A DNA stretch of 64,000 nt, from assembly GCF_014643535.1 (NCBI RefSeq), contig NZ_BMJQ01000023.1, positions 1 to 64,000 on the forward strand. The letters run 5' to 3'. Shown here piece by piece: positions 56,015-64,000 of this stretch. How positions within the stretch are numbered: the first letter of the stretch is position 1; the number at the start of each line of letters is the position of its first letter. The position numbers and the translations under genes were made by a program. The stretch is from Aliidongia dinghuensis (GTDB taxonomy: Bacteria > Pseudomonadota > Alphaproteobacteria > ATCC43930 > CGMCC-115725). The notes below the pieces were generated by a model. That model ran no database searches. It saw only the letters and a program-made list of their open reading frames with translations, and was not told where the DNA came from.

Positions 56015-57598
56015 ATGCTGGACGAGACGCCAGGCGCCCGCGCCCGCCGCAACACGATCGGCGACGGGCTGCGCCGTGCCGCCTCGCGCTATCGCGAGCG
56101 CGCGGCGCTCCGCTACGGCGAGCGGGCCTGGAGCTTCCGGGCGCTCGATGAGGCGGCCGACCGGGTCGCGCACGCCTTGCTCCACAAGGGGCTCGCCAAG
56201 GGCGACCGGGTCGCGGCATACGGGCGCAATTCCGACGCCTATCTCTTGCTCTGGCTTGGCACAGTGCGCGCCGGCCTCGTCCATGTGCCGGTCAACTATG
56301 CGCTAACCCCATCGGAGCTCGGCTATATCGTGCGCCAGTCCGGCGCCAAGGCCGTGATCAGCGACGCCGCACTTGACGCCAACCTGGCCGAGCTCCAGGC
56401 GGCGGGCGACCTGATGTTCGGCCATTTCGAGGACGGCCATTTCGAGGACGGCCATTTCGAGGACAGGCTGGGCCTGGACGTGCTGGCAACGGCGCTCGAC
56501 GAGACGGCACGCCGCGCAGCCGACCAGGACATCGCCGACACGGACCTGGCGCAGATCCTCTATACCTCCGGCACGACGGCAGCACCCAAGGGCGCCATGC
56601 TGACCCACCGCGCGATCCTGGCCGAATACGAGAGCTGCATCCACGAGCTCGATTTCGGCCCGAACGACAAGGCGCTCGCCGCATTGCCGCTCTACCATTC
56701 GGCCCAGATGCATTGCTTCAGCATGCCCCAGCTCATGGCCGGCGCGACGACCGTGCTGCTGCAGGCGCCCGAGCCCGCGACCGTGCTGCGCCTGATCGAG
56801 GAGCACGGCATCACGTCGTTCTTCTCGCCGCCGACCGTGTGGATCAGCCTGCTCCGGCACGAGGATTTCGACCGGCGCGATCTCTCGACGCTGCGCCATG
56901 TCTATTACGGCGCCTCGATCATGCCCGTGCCGGTGCTCGACGAGCTACGCCGCCGGCTACCGAACGCCGGCCCATACAATTGCTATGGCCAGAGCGAGAT
57001 CGCGCCCCTCGCGACCGTGCTCCGGCCCGAGGAGCATCTGGAGCGCCCGGCCTCGGCCGGCCGGCCGGTGCTGAATGTCGAGACCCGCGTCGTCGATGCC
57101 GAGATGAACGACTGCCCGCCCGGCGTCCAGGGCGAGATCGTCCATCGCTCGCCGCAGCTTTTGACCGGCTACTGGGACAAGCCCAAGGAGACGGCGGAGG
57201 TCTTCGAGGGCGGCTGGTTCCATTCCGGCGATGTCGGCGTCATGGACGAGGCCGGCTATCTCACCATCGTCGACCGCATCAAGGACGTGATCAAGACCGG
57301 CGGCATCCAGGTCGCCTCGCGCGAGGTCGAGGAGGCGTTGTTCACCCACCCGGCCGTGTCTGAGGTCGCGGTCATAGCATTGCCCGACCCGAAATGGGTC
57401 GAGGCGGTGACGGCCGTCGTCGTGCTGCGCCGCGACCAGGCGGCGACCGAGGCGGATCTCATCGAGCACGCCCGCCAGACGCTGGCACCGTTCAAGCTGC
57501 CGAAGCGCGTGTTCTTCGTGGAAGCCCTGCCGCGCAACACGGCCGGCAAGCTGCTGAAGCGCGAGTTGCGGAAAAGCTTCGCGGAGCAGGTGGATTAA
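56015..57598 (+). CDS. AMP-dependent fatty-acyl-CoA synthetase/ligase
   Basis: 527 aa. The P-loop-like A3 motif is QILYTSGTTAAPKGAMLTHRA, A5 is YNCYGQSEIAPLAT, A7 FHSGDVGVMDEAGYLTIVDRIKDVIKTGGIQVASREVE (in part) and A10 LPRNTAGKLLKREL. It activates a carboxylic acid to acyl-AMP then acyl-CoA. Three perfect GHFED repeats (15 bp each) are inserted near residue 136-150 without breaking the frame. Confidence 0.93.
   Translation: MLDETPGARARRNTIGDGLRRAASRYRERAALRYGERAWSFRALDEAADRVAHALLHKGLAKGDRVAAYGRNSDAYLLLWLGTVRAGLVHVPVNYALTPSELGYIVRQSGAKAVISDAALDANLAELQAAGDLMFGHFEDGHFEDGHFEDRLGLDVLATALDETARRAADQDIADTDLAQILYTSGTTAAPKGAMLTHRAILAEYESCIHELDFGPNDKALAALPLYHSAQMHCFSMPQLMAGATTVLLQAPEPATVLRLIEEHGITSFFSPPTVWISLLRHEDFDRRDLSTLRHVYYGASIMPVPVLDELRRRLPNAGPYNCYGQSEIAPLATVLRPEEHLERPASAGRPVLNVETRVVDAEMNDCPPGVQGEIVHRSPQLLTGYWDKPKETAEVFEGGWFHSGDVGVMDEAGYLTIVDRIKDVIKTGGIQVASREVEEALFTHPAVSEVAVIALPDPKWVEAVTAVVVLRRDQAATEADLIEHARQTLAPFKLPKRVFFVEALPRNTAGKLLKRELRKSFAEQVD
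56420..56464 (+). repeat. Three perfect 15-bp repeats inside the acyl-CoA ligase gene
   Basis: GGCCATTTCGAGGAC occurs three times in tandem (56420, 56435, 56450), encoding GHFED x3 in a surface-loop position of the N-terminal domain. Confidence 0.9.
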
Positions 57599-57599
57599 A

Positions 57600-57625
57600 C
57601 CCTAGCCCGCTCACGCGGGCGAGGG
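57600..57625. terminator. Convergent-junction hairpin, copy 4
   Basis: CCCTAGCCCGC (57600-57610) and GCGGGCGAGGG (57615-57625), one mismatch, starting 2 nt after the ligase stop and 6 nt before the end of the convergent GT39 gene. Confidence 0.65.
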
Positions 57626-57631
57626 ACGTAC

Positions 57632-59173
57632 CTAGCGATAGCGCCGGAACGCCGGCCAGACCTCGGCCAAGGGCCGGCGCAGGCCGCGGCATAGGATGAT
57701 CGGCCGGTCGTTCTCGTAGGGCATGACGTAGGGCGCACCGATCTGCCCCGCGATCTCGGTCGAGCGGCAGAGCCGGGCGAGCCGGTCCGGGTCGCCGTTG
57801 ACCAGGATCATCGCGTCGCCGTCGAAGCCGCGCACGCCCCAGAGAAAATACTGGTTCTGGCCGCTCAGGGCCGGCGGCAGCCCGTCGGCGGCGCCATAGA
57901 CGTCGAGCGCCGCCGCCTCGCCGTAATCGACGGCCACGAGCGCCGTGTGGGCGCGCTCGTCATCCGGCAGCGCTCGATAGACCGCCGCCACCTGGGCCTC
58001 AAGCGTGCGCCAGCCGAGCTGGTCGGAGAACAGCTGGGTGAGCGGCGCACCGATCGCGGCCGCCTCCTCGGGCGGCGGCGCCAGATGGGTGGCGGCGAGA
58101 TAGCGCGCCAGCACCGGCGGATCGAGGATCGGTAGCACGACCGGCGCCGCCACGGCCGCCGCGAGGCCGGCAAGCGCCAGCCAAGCCGTGCGCAGCCCGC
58201 GGCCGAGCGACTGCAGTCCCACGGCACCGACCGCAAACAGGCTCGGATAGGCCGCAGCAAGATAGTAGTTCTTGCCATGGGCGCCGATGACGATCGCGGC
58301 GGCGACGGCATAGGCCATCGCGATGAACCGTGCATGCTTGAGACGCGGCCCCCGGAAGGGCGCCACGAGGCCGGCGATCCAGAGCGGCGCCAACACGATG
58401 TTCTGCTCGAACGCCTGGCGGATGAGGAAGCGGATCGGCGTGCCGGTGAAGTTGGTGCCGCCAACGGCCGGCCGGATGACCTCGAAGAACGGCCAACCGT
58501 GGAGCTGCTGCCAGACGAGGCTGGGCGCGCCGATCACCAGGGCCAAGAGCGCCGCGCGCCAGCAATCGCGATGGCGGTACAGCGCCCGCGCCGGAGTCGC
58601 GAGCAAGCCCGCAGCCAGCGCCAGAAGCCAGATCGCCATGCCGTATTTCGCCTGCATGCCGAGCCCGGCCACGATCGCGGCGGCGTAAAGGTAGCGTCCC
58701 TCGCCGCTCCGCACCGCGCGCAGCACCAGATATGTGAGGCCGGTCCAGCAGAGCGGCTCCAGGGTCTCGGTCGTCAGCACCGTGCTGAGGGCCACCAGCA
58801 TGGGCGAGAGGCTGGCGGCGAGGCCCGCGACCCAGGCCCCGGTCGTGCTGCCGCCGAGCGCGCGCGTAATCGCCGCGGTCAGCGGCACGAGCAGGACCGC
58901 CGAGAGCGCCGCCGGCACACGCAACAACCAGACATTCGTGCCGAACAGTTGCGTCGCCGCCGCGAGGAGCGGGATGAGCGGTGGCTGATCGACGTAGCCC
59001 CAGTCCGGCCGCCGGCCGCAGACGATGAAATAGAGCTCGTTGCGGAAGATGTCGTAGCGCCCGGCCAGCGCGAAATGGACCAGTGCCACCAGCGCCGTGA
59101 TCAGCCACACCGCTGGCTCGCGCCGCCACGACGCGCGGCAGATCTCCACGAAGCGCTCCGCCATGCCCGTCAT
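57632..59173 (-). CDS. GT39/ArnT-like membrane glycosyltransferase
   Basis: 513 aa, at least ten helices. The first periplasmic loop has DIFRNELYFIVCGRRPDWGYVDQPPLIPLL with the conserved D/E pair of the PMT/ArnT clan (in part). It would transfer a sugar from a polyprenyl phosphate to lipid A, a protein or a glycan. Starts are ATG 59173 or 59164; the TTG at 59227 is unlikely. Divergent from a MarR gene sharing a palindromic operator. Confidence 0.88.
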   Translation of the reverse strand: MTGMAERFVEICRASWRREPAVWLITALVALVHFALAGRYDIFRNELYFIVCGRRPDWGYVDQPPLIPLLAAATQLFGTNVWLLRVPAALSAVLLVPLTAAITRALGGSTTGAWVAGLAASLSPMLVALSTVLTTETLEPLCWTGLTYLVLRAVRSGEGRYLYAAAIVAGLGMQAKYGMAIWLLALAAGLLATPARALYRHRDCWRAALLALVIGAPSLVWQQLHGWPFFEVIRPAVGGTNFTGTPIRFLIRQAFEQNIVLAPLWIAGLVAPFRGPRLKHARFIAMAYAVAAAIVIGAHGKNYYLAAAYPSLFAVGAVGLQSLGRGLRTAWLALAGLAAAVAAPVVLPILDPPVLARYLAATHLAPPPEEAAAIGAPLTQLFSDQLGWRTLEAQVAAVYRALPDDERAHTALVAVDYGEAAALDVYGAADGLPPALSGQNQYFLWGVRGFDGDAMILVNGDPDRLARLCRSTEIAGQIGAPYVMPYENDRPIILCRGLRRPLAEVWPAFRRYR

Positions 59174-59185
59174 CCAATTTATGAA

Positions 59186-59271
59186 GCTATGCGTATCAAA
59201 TTGGAAGCGATTCTCTCGTAGAGTCAAATTAAGTTTTTCGATTCACAACTGATATCGTTACGCATAGCGTA
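59186..59271. promoter_or_regulatory. Paired operators in the GT39/MarR divergent promoter
   Basis: GCTATGCGTA (59186-59195) recurs inverted as TACGCATAGC (59259-59268). The latter is part of a 13-bp palindrome TACGCATAGCGTA (59259-59271) ending 5 nt before the MarR ATG. The former lies 13 nt upstream of the GT39 start. The region is AT-rich, as expected for a shared promoter. Confidence 0.65.
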
Positions 59272-59276
59272 TTAAT

Positions 59277-59720
59277 ATGACGGATGATCGGAACAGCGAC
59301 GCAACAGATGCCCGGCGCCTGCGTGCGAGCCTGGCGCGGCTGCAGCGGCGGCTTCGCGCGGAGCGCGGCGAGATCGGGCTCGGGCCGTCGCGCTACAGCG
59401 CGCTCGCCTGCCTCTATCGCAACGGGCCGATGAGTGCCGTCGAGCTGGCGGCGGAGGAGCGGTTGCAGCCGCAATCGCTGACCCGCGTGCTGGCGGCGCT
59501 CGAGGAGCAGCATCTGATCAGCCGCCGACCCGACGAGGACGACCGGCGGCGCGTGCGCCTTGAGATCACGCCCGCCGGCATTGAGCGGTTGCGCACGGCG
59601 GTCGCCCGCCAGGAGACCTGGCTCGCCGACGCCATGCGCCGGCGCCTCTCGCCGGTCGAGCGGGAACTGATGCTGCTGGTCGTGCAGTTGATGGACCGCC
59701 TCGCCGATCCCGAGGGCTAA
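59277..59720 (+). CDS. MarR-family transcriptional regulator
   Basis: 147 aa. Winged helix: LGPSRYSALACLYRNGPMSAVELAAEERLQPQSLTRVLAALEEQHLISRRPDEDDRRRVRLEIT (in part). It probably represses itself and the divergent GT39 gene through the palindromes at 59186 and 59259. Ligand unknown. Confidence 0.93.
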   Translation: MTDDRNSDATDARRLRASLARLQRRLRAERGEIGLGPSRYSALACLYRNGPMSAVELAAEERLQPQSLTRVLAALEEQHLISRRPDEDDRRRVRLEITPAGIERLRTAVARQETWLADAMRRRLSPVERELMLLVVQLMDRLADPEG

Positions 59721-59767
59721 GTTGAGAACTTAGCCAGCTATGCCCGCGCTGGGTGACAAGCAGTCAA

Positions 59768-60418
59768 TCAAGGACTCGATGCAGAAGATCGTGCCAACGC
59801 ATAATTGGGGCAGTTGGCAGATAGAGACGACCACAACCTATCAAGTGCCGCGCGTGATTGTTGCCGTTCGATATTTTGCGCAGTCGTATTGTCGATGAAA
59901 TTACTTTCCTGGCGCATAATCTCGAAACGACCGCCGGACGGCCTCTGATACAGGACCACATAGCCGCAATGTCGGTCTACATTCGTGAAATAGGCGGCGA
60001 TGTCTATAGCAGCATACACACCTGGGTATGGGGCTGAAGCGGGATCTTTGGTCCATGTAACTTTCAATATAAGTCGCCGTTTCAATGCGCCAAATCGCTC
60101 ATTGTATTCGCGATTGTTTTGAGAAAATTGCACAAGCGAAAGCAAGCTCCTCTGACCATCTGTCATCATTGCGTAAGCGCGCTGATACTGCCCGCCATCG
60201 AGCGCAGAAAAGTACTCGGATGTTACCTCGAGAACCTCCTGCCTTTGACTAGCAGAAGGCAGCCAACCCGGCGCCGAATCGCTCGTAACATTTATTGCTC
60301 CGAGAGTATCCGACGGAGCCGACTGCTCCCCTACCGGTGAGCTCAGAGCCGTTACCGGCGAAAAGATGGCGGAAGCTTCAGCCGCAATCAAAGCCGCGAA
60401 AATTACCCACAACTTCAT
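59768..60418 (-). CDS. Exported DUF4019-like protein
   Basis: 216 aa. Signal peptide 1-24, then a low-complexity segment, and a domain with SEYFSALDGGQYQRAYAMMTDGQRSL near 68-93 and YVVLYQRPSGGRFEIMRQESNFID near 152-175 that fits DUF4019 (cystatin-like, unknown function). GC content and codon choice are visibly lower than in neighbours, suggesting recent acquisition or relaxed bias. Confidence 0.72.
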   Translation of the reverse strand: MKLWVIFAALIAAEASAIFSPVTALSSPVGEQSAPSDTLGAINVTSDSAPGWLPSASQRQEVLEVTSEYFSALDGGQYQRAYAMMTDGQRSLLSLVQFSQNNREYNERFGALKRRLILKVTWTKDPASAPYPGVYAAIDIAAYFTNVDRHCGYVVLYQRPSGGRFEIMRQESNFIDNTTAQNIERQQSRAALDRLWSSLSANCPNYALARSSASSP

Positions 60419-60508
60419 TGCGAGCTCCCGTTACCTATGCGACTTTCTCATGTAGAGACGACGCCCGCAACCGCTCGCGAACCACCCTCCCCCAATCGGC
60501 TTTTCTTC

Positions 60509-61438
60509 CTACCCTGGCCCCAGAACCGCCAGCAGCACCGGCACGGTCAGCACCGAGAGCACGGTCGTGAGCAGGATGGTCGCGGCGGCCGGGCCACGGT
60601 CGGTGTCGTAGGCCTCGGCCAGGATGAACGGGCCGGTACCGGTCGGCAGCGCGCTCAGCAGGATGGCGATCGCCGCTGGCAGCGGTGCCAAATGCAGCAG
60701 CGGGCCGGCGACGAGCCAGGCGAACGCCGGCTGCACAGCAAGCTTCAGCGTGACAAGTGCCGCGACCGAGCCCAGGCGGAAGTCGCTGCGATGGGCCGCG
60801 ATGAACAGGCCGGTCGCGACCAGCGCGCAGGGGCTGGCCGCCTGGCCCAGGAGCTTGATGAAGGCGCCGACCGGGCTCCAGACCGGCAATCCCAGCGCAT
60901 CGATCACCAGGCCCAGGATCGGCGCCACCAGCAGCGGGTTGCGCACGAGGCGGCCGCCGACCAGGCGGGCGACGCTGCCACGGCCGGTGCTGTCATGCCG
61001 GTCGATCTCGATGAGCGCGATCACACCGGCGAACTGCATCGAAGCCGTGATGACGACGGCGATGACGACCGCGCCGAGGCTCTCCGGACCGAACGCCATG
61101 GCGCAGAGCGGAATGCCCATGAAGCCGACGTTGGCATAGGTCGCGTTCAAGCCCCTGAGCGCGGCGACCGTCAGACCTTGCCGGCGGAACAGCGGCGCCA
61201 TGATGAGGAGCGTGCCGAGGATGCCGCCGCCGAAGGCCGCAACGAAGCCCCAGTCGAGCACCTGGGCCAAGGGCGCATGGGCCGTGACGTCGAACAAGAG
61301 CGCCGGCAGCGCCAGGCTCACGACGAAGCGATTGAGCGCGCCCGTGACCGCGGCGTCGAGCACGCCGAACCGCCCGGCGATCGTGCCGGCCAGGATGAGC
61401 GCGAAGACCGGGAACGCAGCGCCCAGAACCGCCTGCAT
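60509..61438 (-). CDS. AEC-family transporter
   Basis: 309 aa, about ten helices. The auxin-efflux-carrier fold is seen in LNATYANVGFMGIPLCAMAFG and LLVAPILGLVIDALGLPVW and in the C-terminal SALPTGTGPFILAEAY. Likely a secondary transporter for a carboxylate such as malate or malonate. The start at MQAVLGAAFP; 8 nt from rnhB on the same strand, so probably co-transcribed. Confidence 0.9.
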   Translation of the reverse strand: MQAVLGAAFPVFALILAGTIAGRFGVLDAAVTGALNRFVVSLALPALLFDVTAHAPLAQVLDWGFVAAFGGGILGTLLIMAPLFRRQGLTVAALRGLNATYANVGFMGIPLCAMAFGPESLGAVVIAVVITASMQFAGVIALIEIDRHDSTGRGSVARLVGGRLVRNPLLVAPILGLVIDALGLPVWSPVGAFIKLLGQAASPCALVATGLFIAAHRSDFRLGSVAALVTLKLAVQPAFAWLVAGPLLHLAPLPAAIAILLSALPTGTGPFILAEAYDTDRGPAAATILLTTVLSVLTVPVLLAVLGPG

Positions 61439-61445
61439 GGCGCTC

Positions 61446-62081
61446 CTACTCGGCCGCGTCGCGGGCGGCAATATCCGGGGATGGCCCTAGCAGCGCGCGC
61501 ACCGGCCCGAAGCTGCGGCGGTGATGCCGGGTGAGACCGATCGCGCCCAACGCCCGGCGATGGGCCGCGGTCGGATAGCCGGCGTTCTGCGCCCAGCCAT
61601 AGCCGGGATAGCGGCAATCGAGCAGCGCCATAGCGCGGTCTCGCGTCTCCTTGGCGACGACGGACGCGGCCGCGATCGACAGCGAGATCGCGTCGCCCTT
61701 GACGAGTGTCACCGCGCGGCAGGCGAGCTTCGGCGCCCGGTTGCCGTCGATGAGCGCCACGTCGGGCCGGCGCCCAAGGTGGGCGACCGCGCGCGTCATC
61801 GCCAGCATCGAGGCCTGCAGGATGTTGATCCGGTCGATTTCGGCAACGCTGGCCGCCCCCACGCCGATCACGGCGATCCGGCGCAGCACGGCCAGATAGC
61901 GCGCCCGCGCGTCAGCCGAGAGGGCCTTGGAATCATCGAGCCCGTCGAGCTCGGGCGGCAGGTTGGCCGGGTCGAGGATCACCGCCGCCGCCACGACCGG
62001 CCCGGCCAGCGGGCCACGCCCGACCTCGTCGACGCCGGCAACGATGCCGCCCAGGCGCATTTCCCAACTGAGATCCGGCAT
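61446..62081 (-). CDS. rnhB: Ribonuclease HII
   Basis: 211 aa. It cleaves RNA in RNA-DNA hybrids and misincorporated ribonucleotides. Catalytic acidic residues are D18 and E19 in [20 protein letters not shown], the Asp in LIDGNRAP, and the Asp in [16 protein letters not shown]-adjacent [34 protein letters not shown] is diagnostic. Start at [11 protein letters not shown]; upstream frame to 62192 rejected. Confidence 0.95.
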   Translation of the reverse strand: MPDLSWEMRLGGIVAGVDEVGRGPLAGPVVAAAVILDPANLPPELDGLDDSKALSADARARYLAVLRRIAVIGVGAASVAEIDRINILQASMLAMTRAVAHLGRRPDVALIDGNRAPKLACRAVTLVKGDAISLSIAAASVVAKETRDRAMALLDCRYPGYGWAQNAGYPTAAHRRALGAIGLTRHHRRSFGPVRALLGPSPDIAARDAAE

Positions 62082-62326
62082 GCGCCCCCGACTGCCCCGC
62101 CTTTCGATCGGACAAGATTGGCCGAGATATGGCGGCCGTTGCAAGGACCAGCCGCTAGATGTGGCGGGAGAACTCGGATTTTGCCAAGGCAATCCACCGG
62201 CTGCATTGGCCCGGACGGCAGCCCTGCGTGCCCGCGGGTTGCGGAGAGGCCAGTAATTCGCTACTTTCTTCGGTGATCCGGAGCTTTTCCGGATGATCCG
62301 CCCCTGAAGGAGGGGGCAAGAGCCGC

Positions 62327-62659
62327 ATGTCGGATCGAATAGCCGTCTACAAGACGCCGCTCCAGCGCCTCGCCGAGATTTTCACCGTTCTGCTCATCAC
62401 CATCGGCTCCGCCGCCTTGTCGCATGCGGTATTGCCGGACTTCTCGGTCGCGCCCGTCATTATTTTGTCATTAATCGCCGGCTTCGTGATCGTCTCGTGG
62501 ATCGGCTCGTACTTGGCCGAGCGCCTGGGCGGGACGATGATGACCGCGAGTGAGCGCAGCCGCCGTTATCTCGACGAGATCACGCCCGCCGCCGGCCTGT
62601 TCCGCGGCTTCGCGCCGACGCCGGTCCGGCGCAACCGCGGCGGCCGCACGCTCGGCTAA
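62327..62659 (+). CDS. Small membrane protein of unknown function
   Basis: 110 aa with two hydrophobic segments (about 17-35 and 44-63) and a basic C-terminal tail ([12 protein letters not shown]). No family recognised. An excellent AAGGAGGGGG site lies about 12 nt before the ATG, so the gene is real. Confidence 0.75.
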   Translation: MSDRIAVYKTPLQRLAEIFTVLLITIGSAALSHAVLPDFSVAPVIILSLIAGFVIVSWIGSYLAERLGGTMMTASERSRRYLDEITPAAGLFRGFAPTPVRRNRGGRTLG

Positions 62660-62674
62660 GCGCCCCACCACGCC

Positions 62675-64000
62675 CTACTGCGTCACGATCAGGTTGTTGA
62701 TGGCGACCGGCCCGGTCGCCCGGATGCGGATGCCGTGCAGGCCCTGGCCGAGCGGCCCGGTCCAGCTGCCCGTGCCGACGGGCACGCCGTCGATCAGGAT
62801 CTGCGGCGTCGCCGTGCCGGCATCGGTCGTGACGCTATAGGTACCCGCCGACGGCAGATTGACCGACCAGCCGACGAAATCGCCGGGCTTCGTCAGTGCG
62901 CCCTGCATCTGGGTGGCGCCGGTCGCAACGGCGGCCGACGAGACCGGCAGGGTGCCGGGCGCCGGCGTGCCGATGGTGGCCGCCGGCCGTCCGCCATCGA
63001 TCGCGGCCAGGATCGCGCGCATCTTCGGCGTGTCCTGGTCGTGAATCGTCGGATAGACGATGCCGTATTGCTCCCCGCTGGTCGTGAAGACGAGCGGCAG
63101 GTTGCCGCCCTTCTCGAAGAACAGATCGATCGTCTCCGCCTCGAACGCGCTCGCCGCCGGGTCGAGGTTGGCGGCGTTCTGCAGATCGGTCTGGGCCGCG
63201 CTGTTCGTCACCGAAACATTGTTGGCACCGACATAGAAGCCGCCCTCGTATCCCAGTTCCTGCAGCCCGTAGGCGAGCGTCCAGGCAGCGTCGGCCGCGG
63301 TGGTGCCGGGCAGGCTCGGATCCAGGCCGGAAGCGTAGATGGCGGCGATGGTCGACGCCTCGGGATTGACCGGCAAGGCGTACCAGGCGCCGCCGCCGCC
63401 CCAGAGGTAATGCGAGACTGGCTGCGGGTTCGCCACATGGGCCTGGCCGTCGGCGTTGCCGTAATAGGTTTCGAGGAACTTGAGCCCGTCGCTGCCGGTA
63501 CCGTGCGCGTCGCCATATTGCCATTCGAGCACCGGCCGGACCCGGCTCATCATGCCGGCATCGCCCCAGACCGCCCGGAACAGATCGCTGATCTCGCGCG
63601 TCCGCTCCGCCACCCGGCGATGGGCCCAGACTGCGGTGCTGGTCGAGCCGTCGAAATTGAGCGGTGAGCCGCCGGCGGCCACCTCCTGCTGCGCCAGCAC
63701 GCAGTTCTGGTGGTACATCGGGAAAGCCGTGTTCCAGAGCTCGTTCGAATATTCGACGTAGACCTTGAGATTGGGATCGAGCGGCGGATAGACCGGGTTG
63801 GCCTGGGGCGCCGTATAGGGGTTGGTGCCGTCGCTGCCGAAGGCCAGGAGCTCAGCCACCTTGGTCACATAATCGTCGTCGACCTGAAGCGGCAGGTTGA
63901 TCCACATGTCCTTGCCGGTCTCGTTCGCGAGCTCGACCGCATATTCCCAGGCCGCGCCCTTGCCCTGCCAGCCGTAGCCCGCCTGGGCCTGGTACTGCGT
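62675..64000 (-). CDS. Secreted glycosidase-like protein with C-terminal carbohydrate-binding-like domain (5' end outside window)
   Basis: 441 residues are visible; the frame stays open to the window edge with no start, so the N-terminus lies beyond 64000. A central block VYVEYSNELWNTAFPMYHQNC resembles the acid/base segment (NE) of clan GH-A glycosidases. It continues with WEYAVELANETGKDMWINLPLQ upstream (in part) and a mid-region EWQYGDAHGTGSDGLKFLETYY. The last 110 residues (GWSVNLPSAGTYSVTTDAG..., LHGIRIRATGPVAINNLIV) look like a beta-sandwich CBM. Substrate unknown. Confidence 0.75.
   Translation of the reverse strand, partial: TQYQAQAGYGWQGKGAAWEYAVELANETGKDMWINLPLQVDDDYVTKVAELLAFGSDGTNPYTAPQANPVYPPLDPNLKVYVEYSNELWNTAFPMYHQNCVLAQQEVAAGGSPLNFDGSTSTAVWAHRRVAERTREISDLFRAVWGDAGMMSRVRPVLEWQYGDAHGTGSDGLKFLETYYGNADGQAHVANPQPVSHYLWGGGGAWYALPVNPEASTIAAIYASGLDPSLPGTTAADAAWTLAYGLQELGYEGGFYVGANNVSVTNSAAQTDLQNAANLDPAASAFEAETIDLFFEKGGNLPLVFTTSGEQYGIVYPTIHDQDTPKMRAILAAIDGGRPAATIGTPAPGTLPVSSAAVATGATQMQGALTKPGDFVGWSVNLPSAGTYSVTTDAGTATPQILIDGVPVGTGSWTGPLGQGLHGIRIRATGPVAINNLIVTQ

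Overview
The window is high-GC bacterial DNA with dense coding on both strands and no rRNA, tRNA, IS element, prophage or CRISPR that I can see. The gene content points to an alphaproteobacterium: a CcrM-type GANTC methyltransferase, an RcdA/DUF1465 protein, a DUF1192 protein, COX15-type heme A synthase, cysteine-free L31, sdhCDAB order, a mesaconyl-CoA hydratase of the ethylmalonyl-CoA pathway, and a LexA box of the alphaproteobacterial form GTTC-N7-GTTC. A soil or aquatic member of Rhodospirillales is my best guess, but the order is inference.

Layout. 1-2.5 kb: PaiB-like flavoprotein, beta-hydroxyacid dehydrogenase and a secreted Ala/Lys-rich protein. 2.6-6.4 kb: a structured leader, then ffh-rpsP-rimM-trmD-rplS. 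6.6-7.3 kb: orphan Tat-exported protein. 7.4-10.8 kb: leuC-leuD-leuB. 10.9-16.1 kb: autotransporter GDSL esterase, methyltransferase, AraC regulator with a DUF962 protein, and asd. 16.1-17.9 kb: a cassette made of a LexA box, a hairpin leader, an HNH-like toxin and a DUF2019 immunity-like gene. 17.9-20.9 kb: pdxY divergent from a CoA-ester lyase and mesaconyl-CoA hydratase. 21.6-25.0 kb: sdhCDAB. 25.3-33 kb: coaA, prs, GNAT, DoxX, copper ATPase, ctaA and a MarR protein with a histone H1-like tail. 33-40.5 kb: TerB, an unknown exported protein, MscS, a two-gene ribbon-helix-helix cassette, a DinG-like helicase and a flippase-like membrane protein. 40.6-45.6 kb: glutamine amidotransferase, class IV aminotransferase and a polar amino-acid ABC importer. 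45.6-51.1 kb: DUF952, pyrD, DUF1192, 3-hydroxybutyrate dehydrogenase, a structured RNA region, O-acetylhomoserine sulfhydrylase, a hydrolase and a thioesterase. 51.2-56 kb: rcdA, rpmE, ABC exporter, GNAT and ccrM. 56-64 kb: acyl-CoA ligase, GT39 transferase divergent from a MarR gene, DUF4019, AEC transporter, rnhB and the C-terminal part of a secreted glycosidase-like protein that runs off the right edge.

Most of this is core metabolism. The strongest candidate for something new is the 16.19-17.86 kb cassette, which looks like an SOS-controlled polymorphic nuclease toxin with an overlapping immunity gene; its toxin tip and immunity gene have lower GC than their surroundings. Other structure not explained by genes: (a) four near-identical hairpins, each at the junction of two convergent genes; (b) 13- or 15-bp tandem duplications at or just after stop codons, one of which triplicates a translation start; (c) a cluster of GANTC sites around the start of ccrM; (d) structured leaders ending in terminator-like hairpins ahead of ffh, the toxin and the sulfhydrylase; (e) clear operator palindromes next to small regulators.
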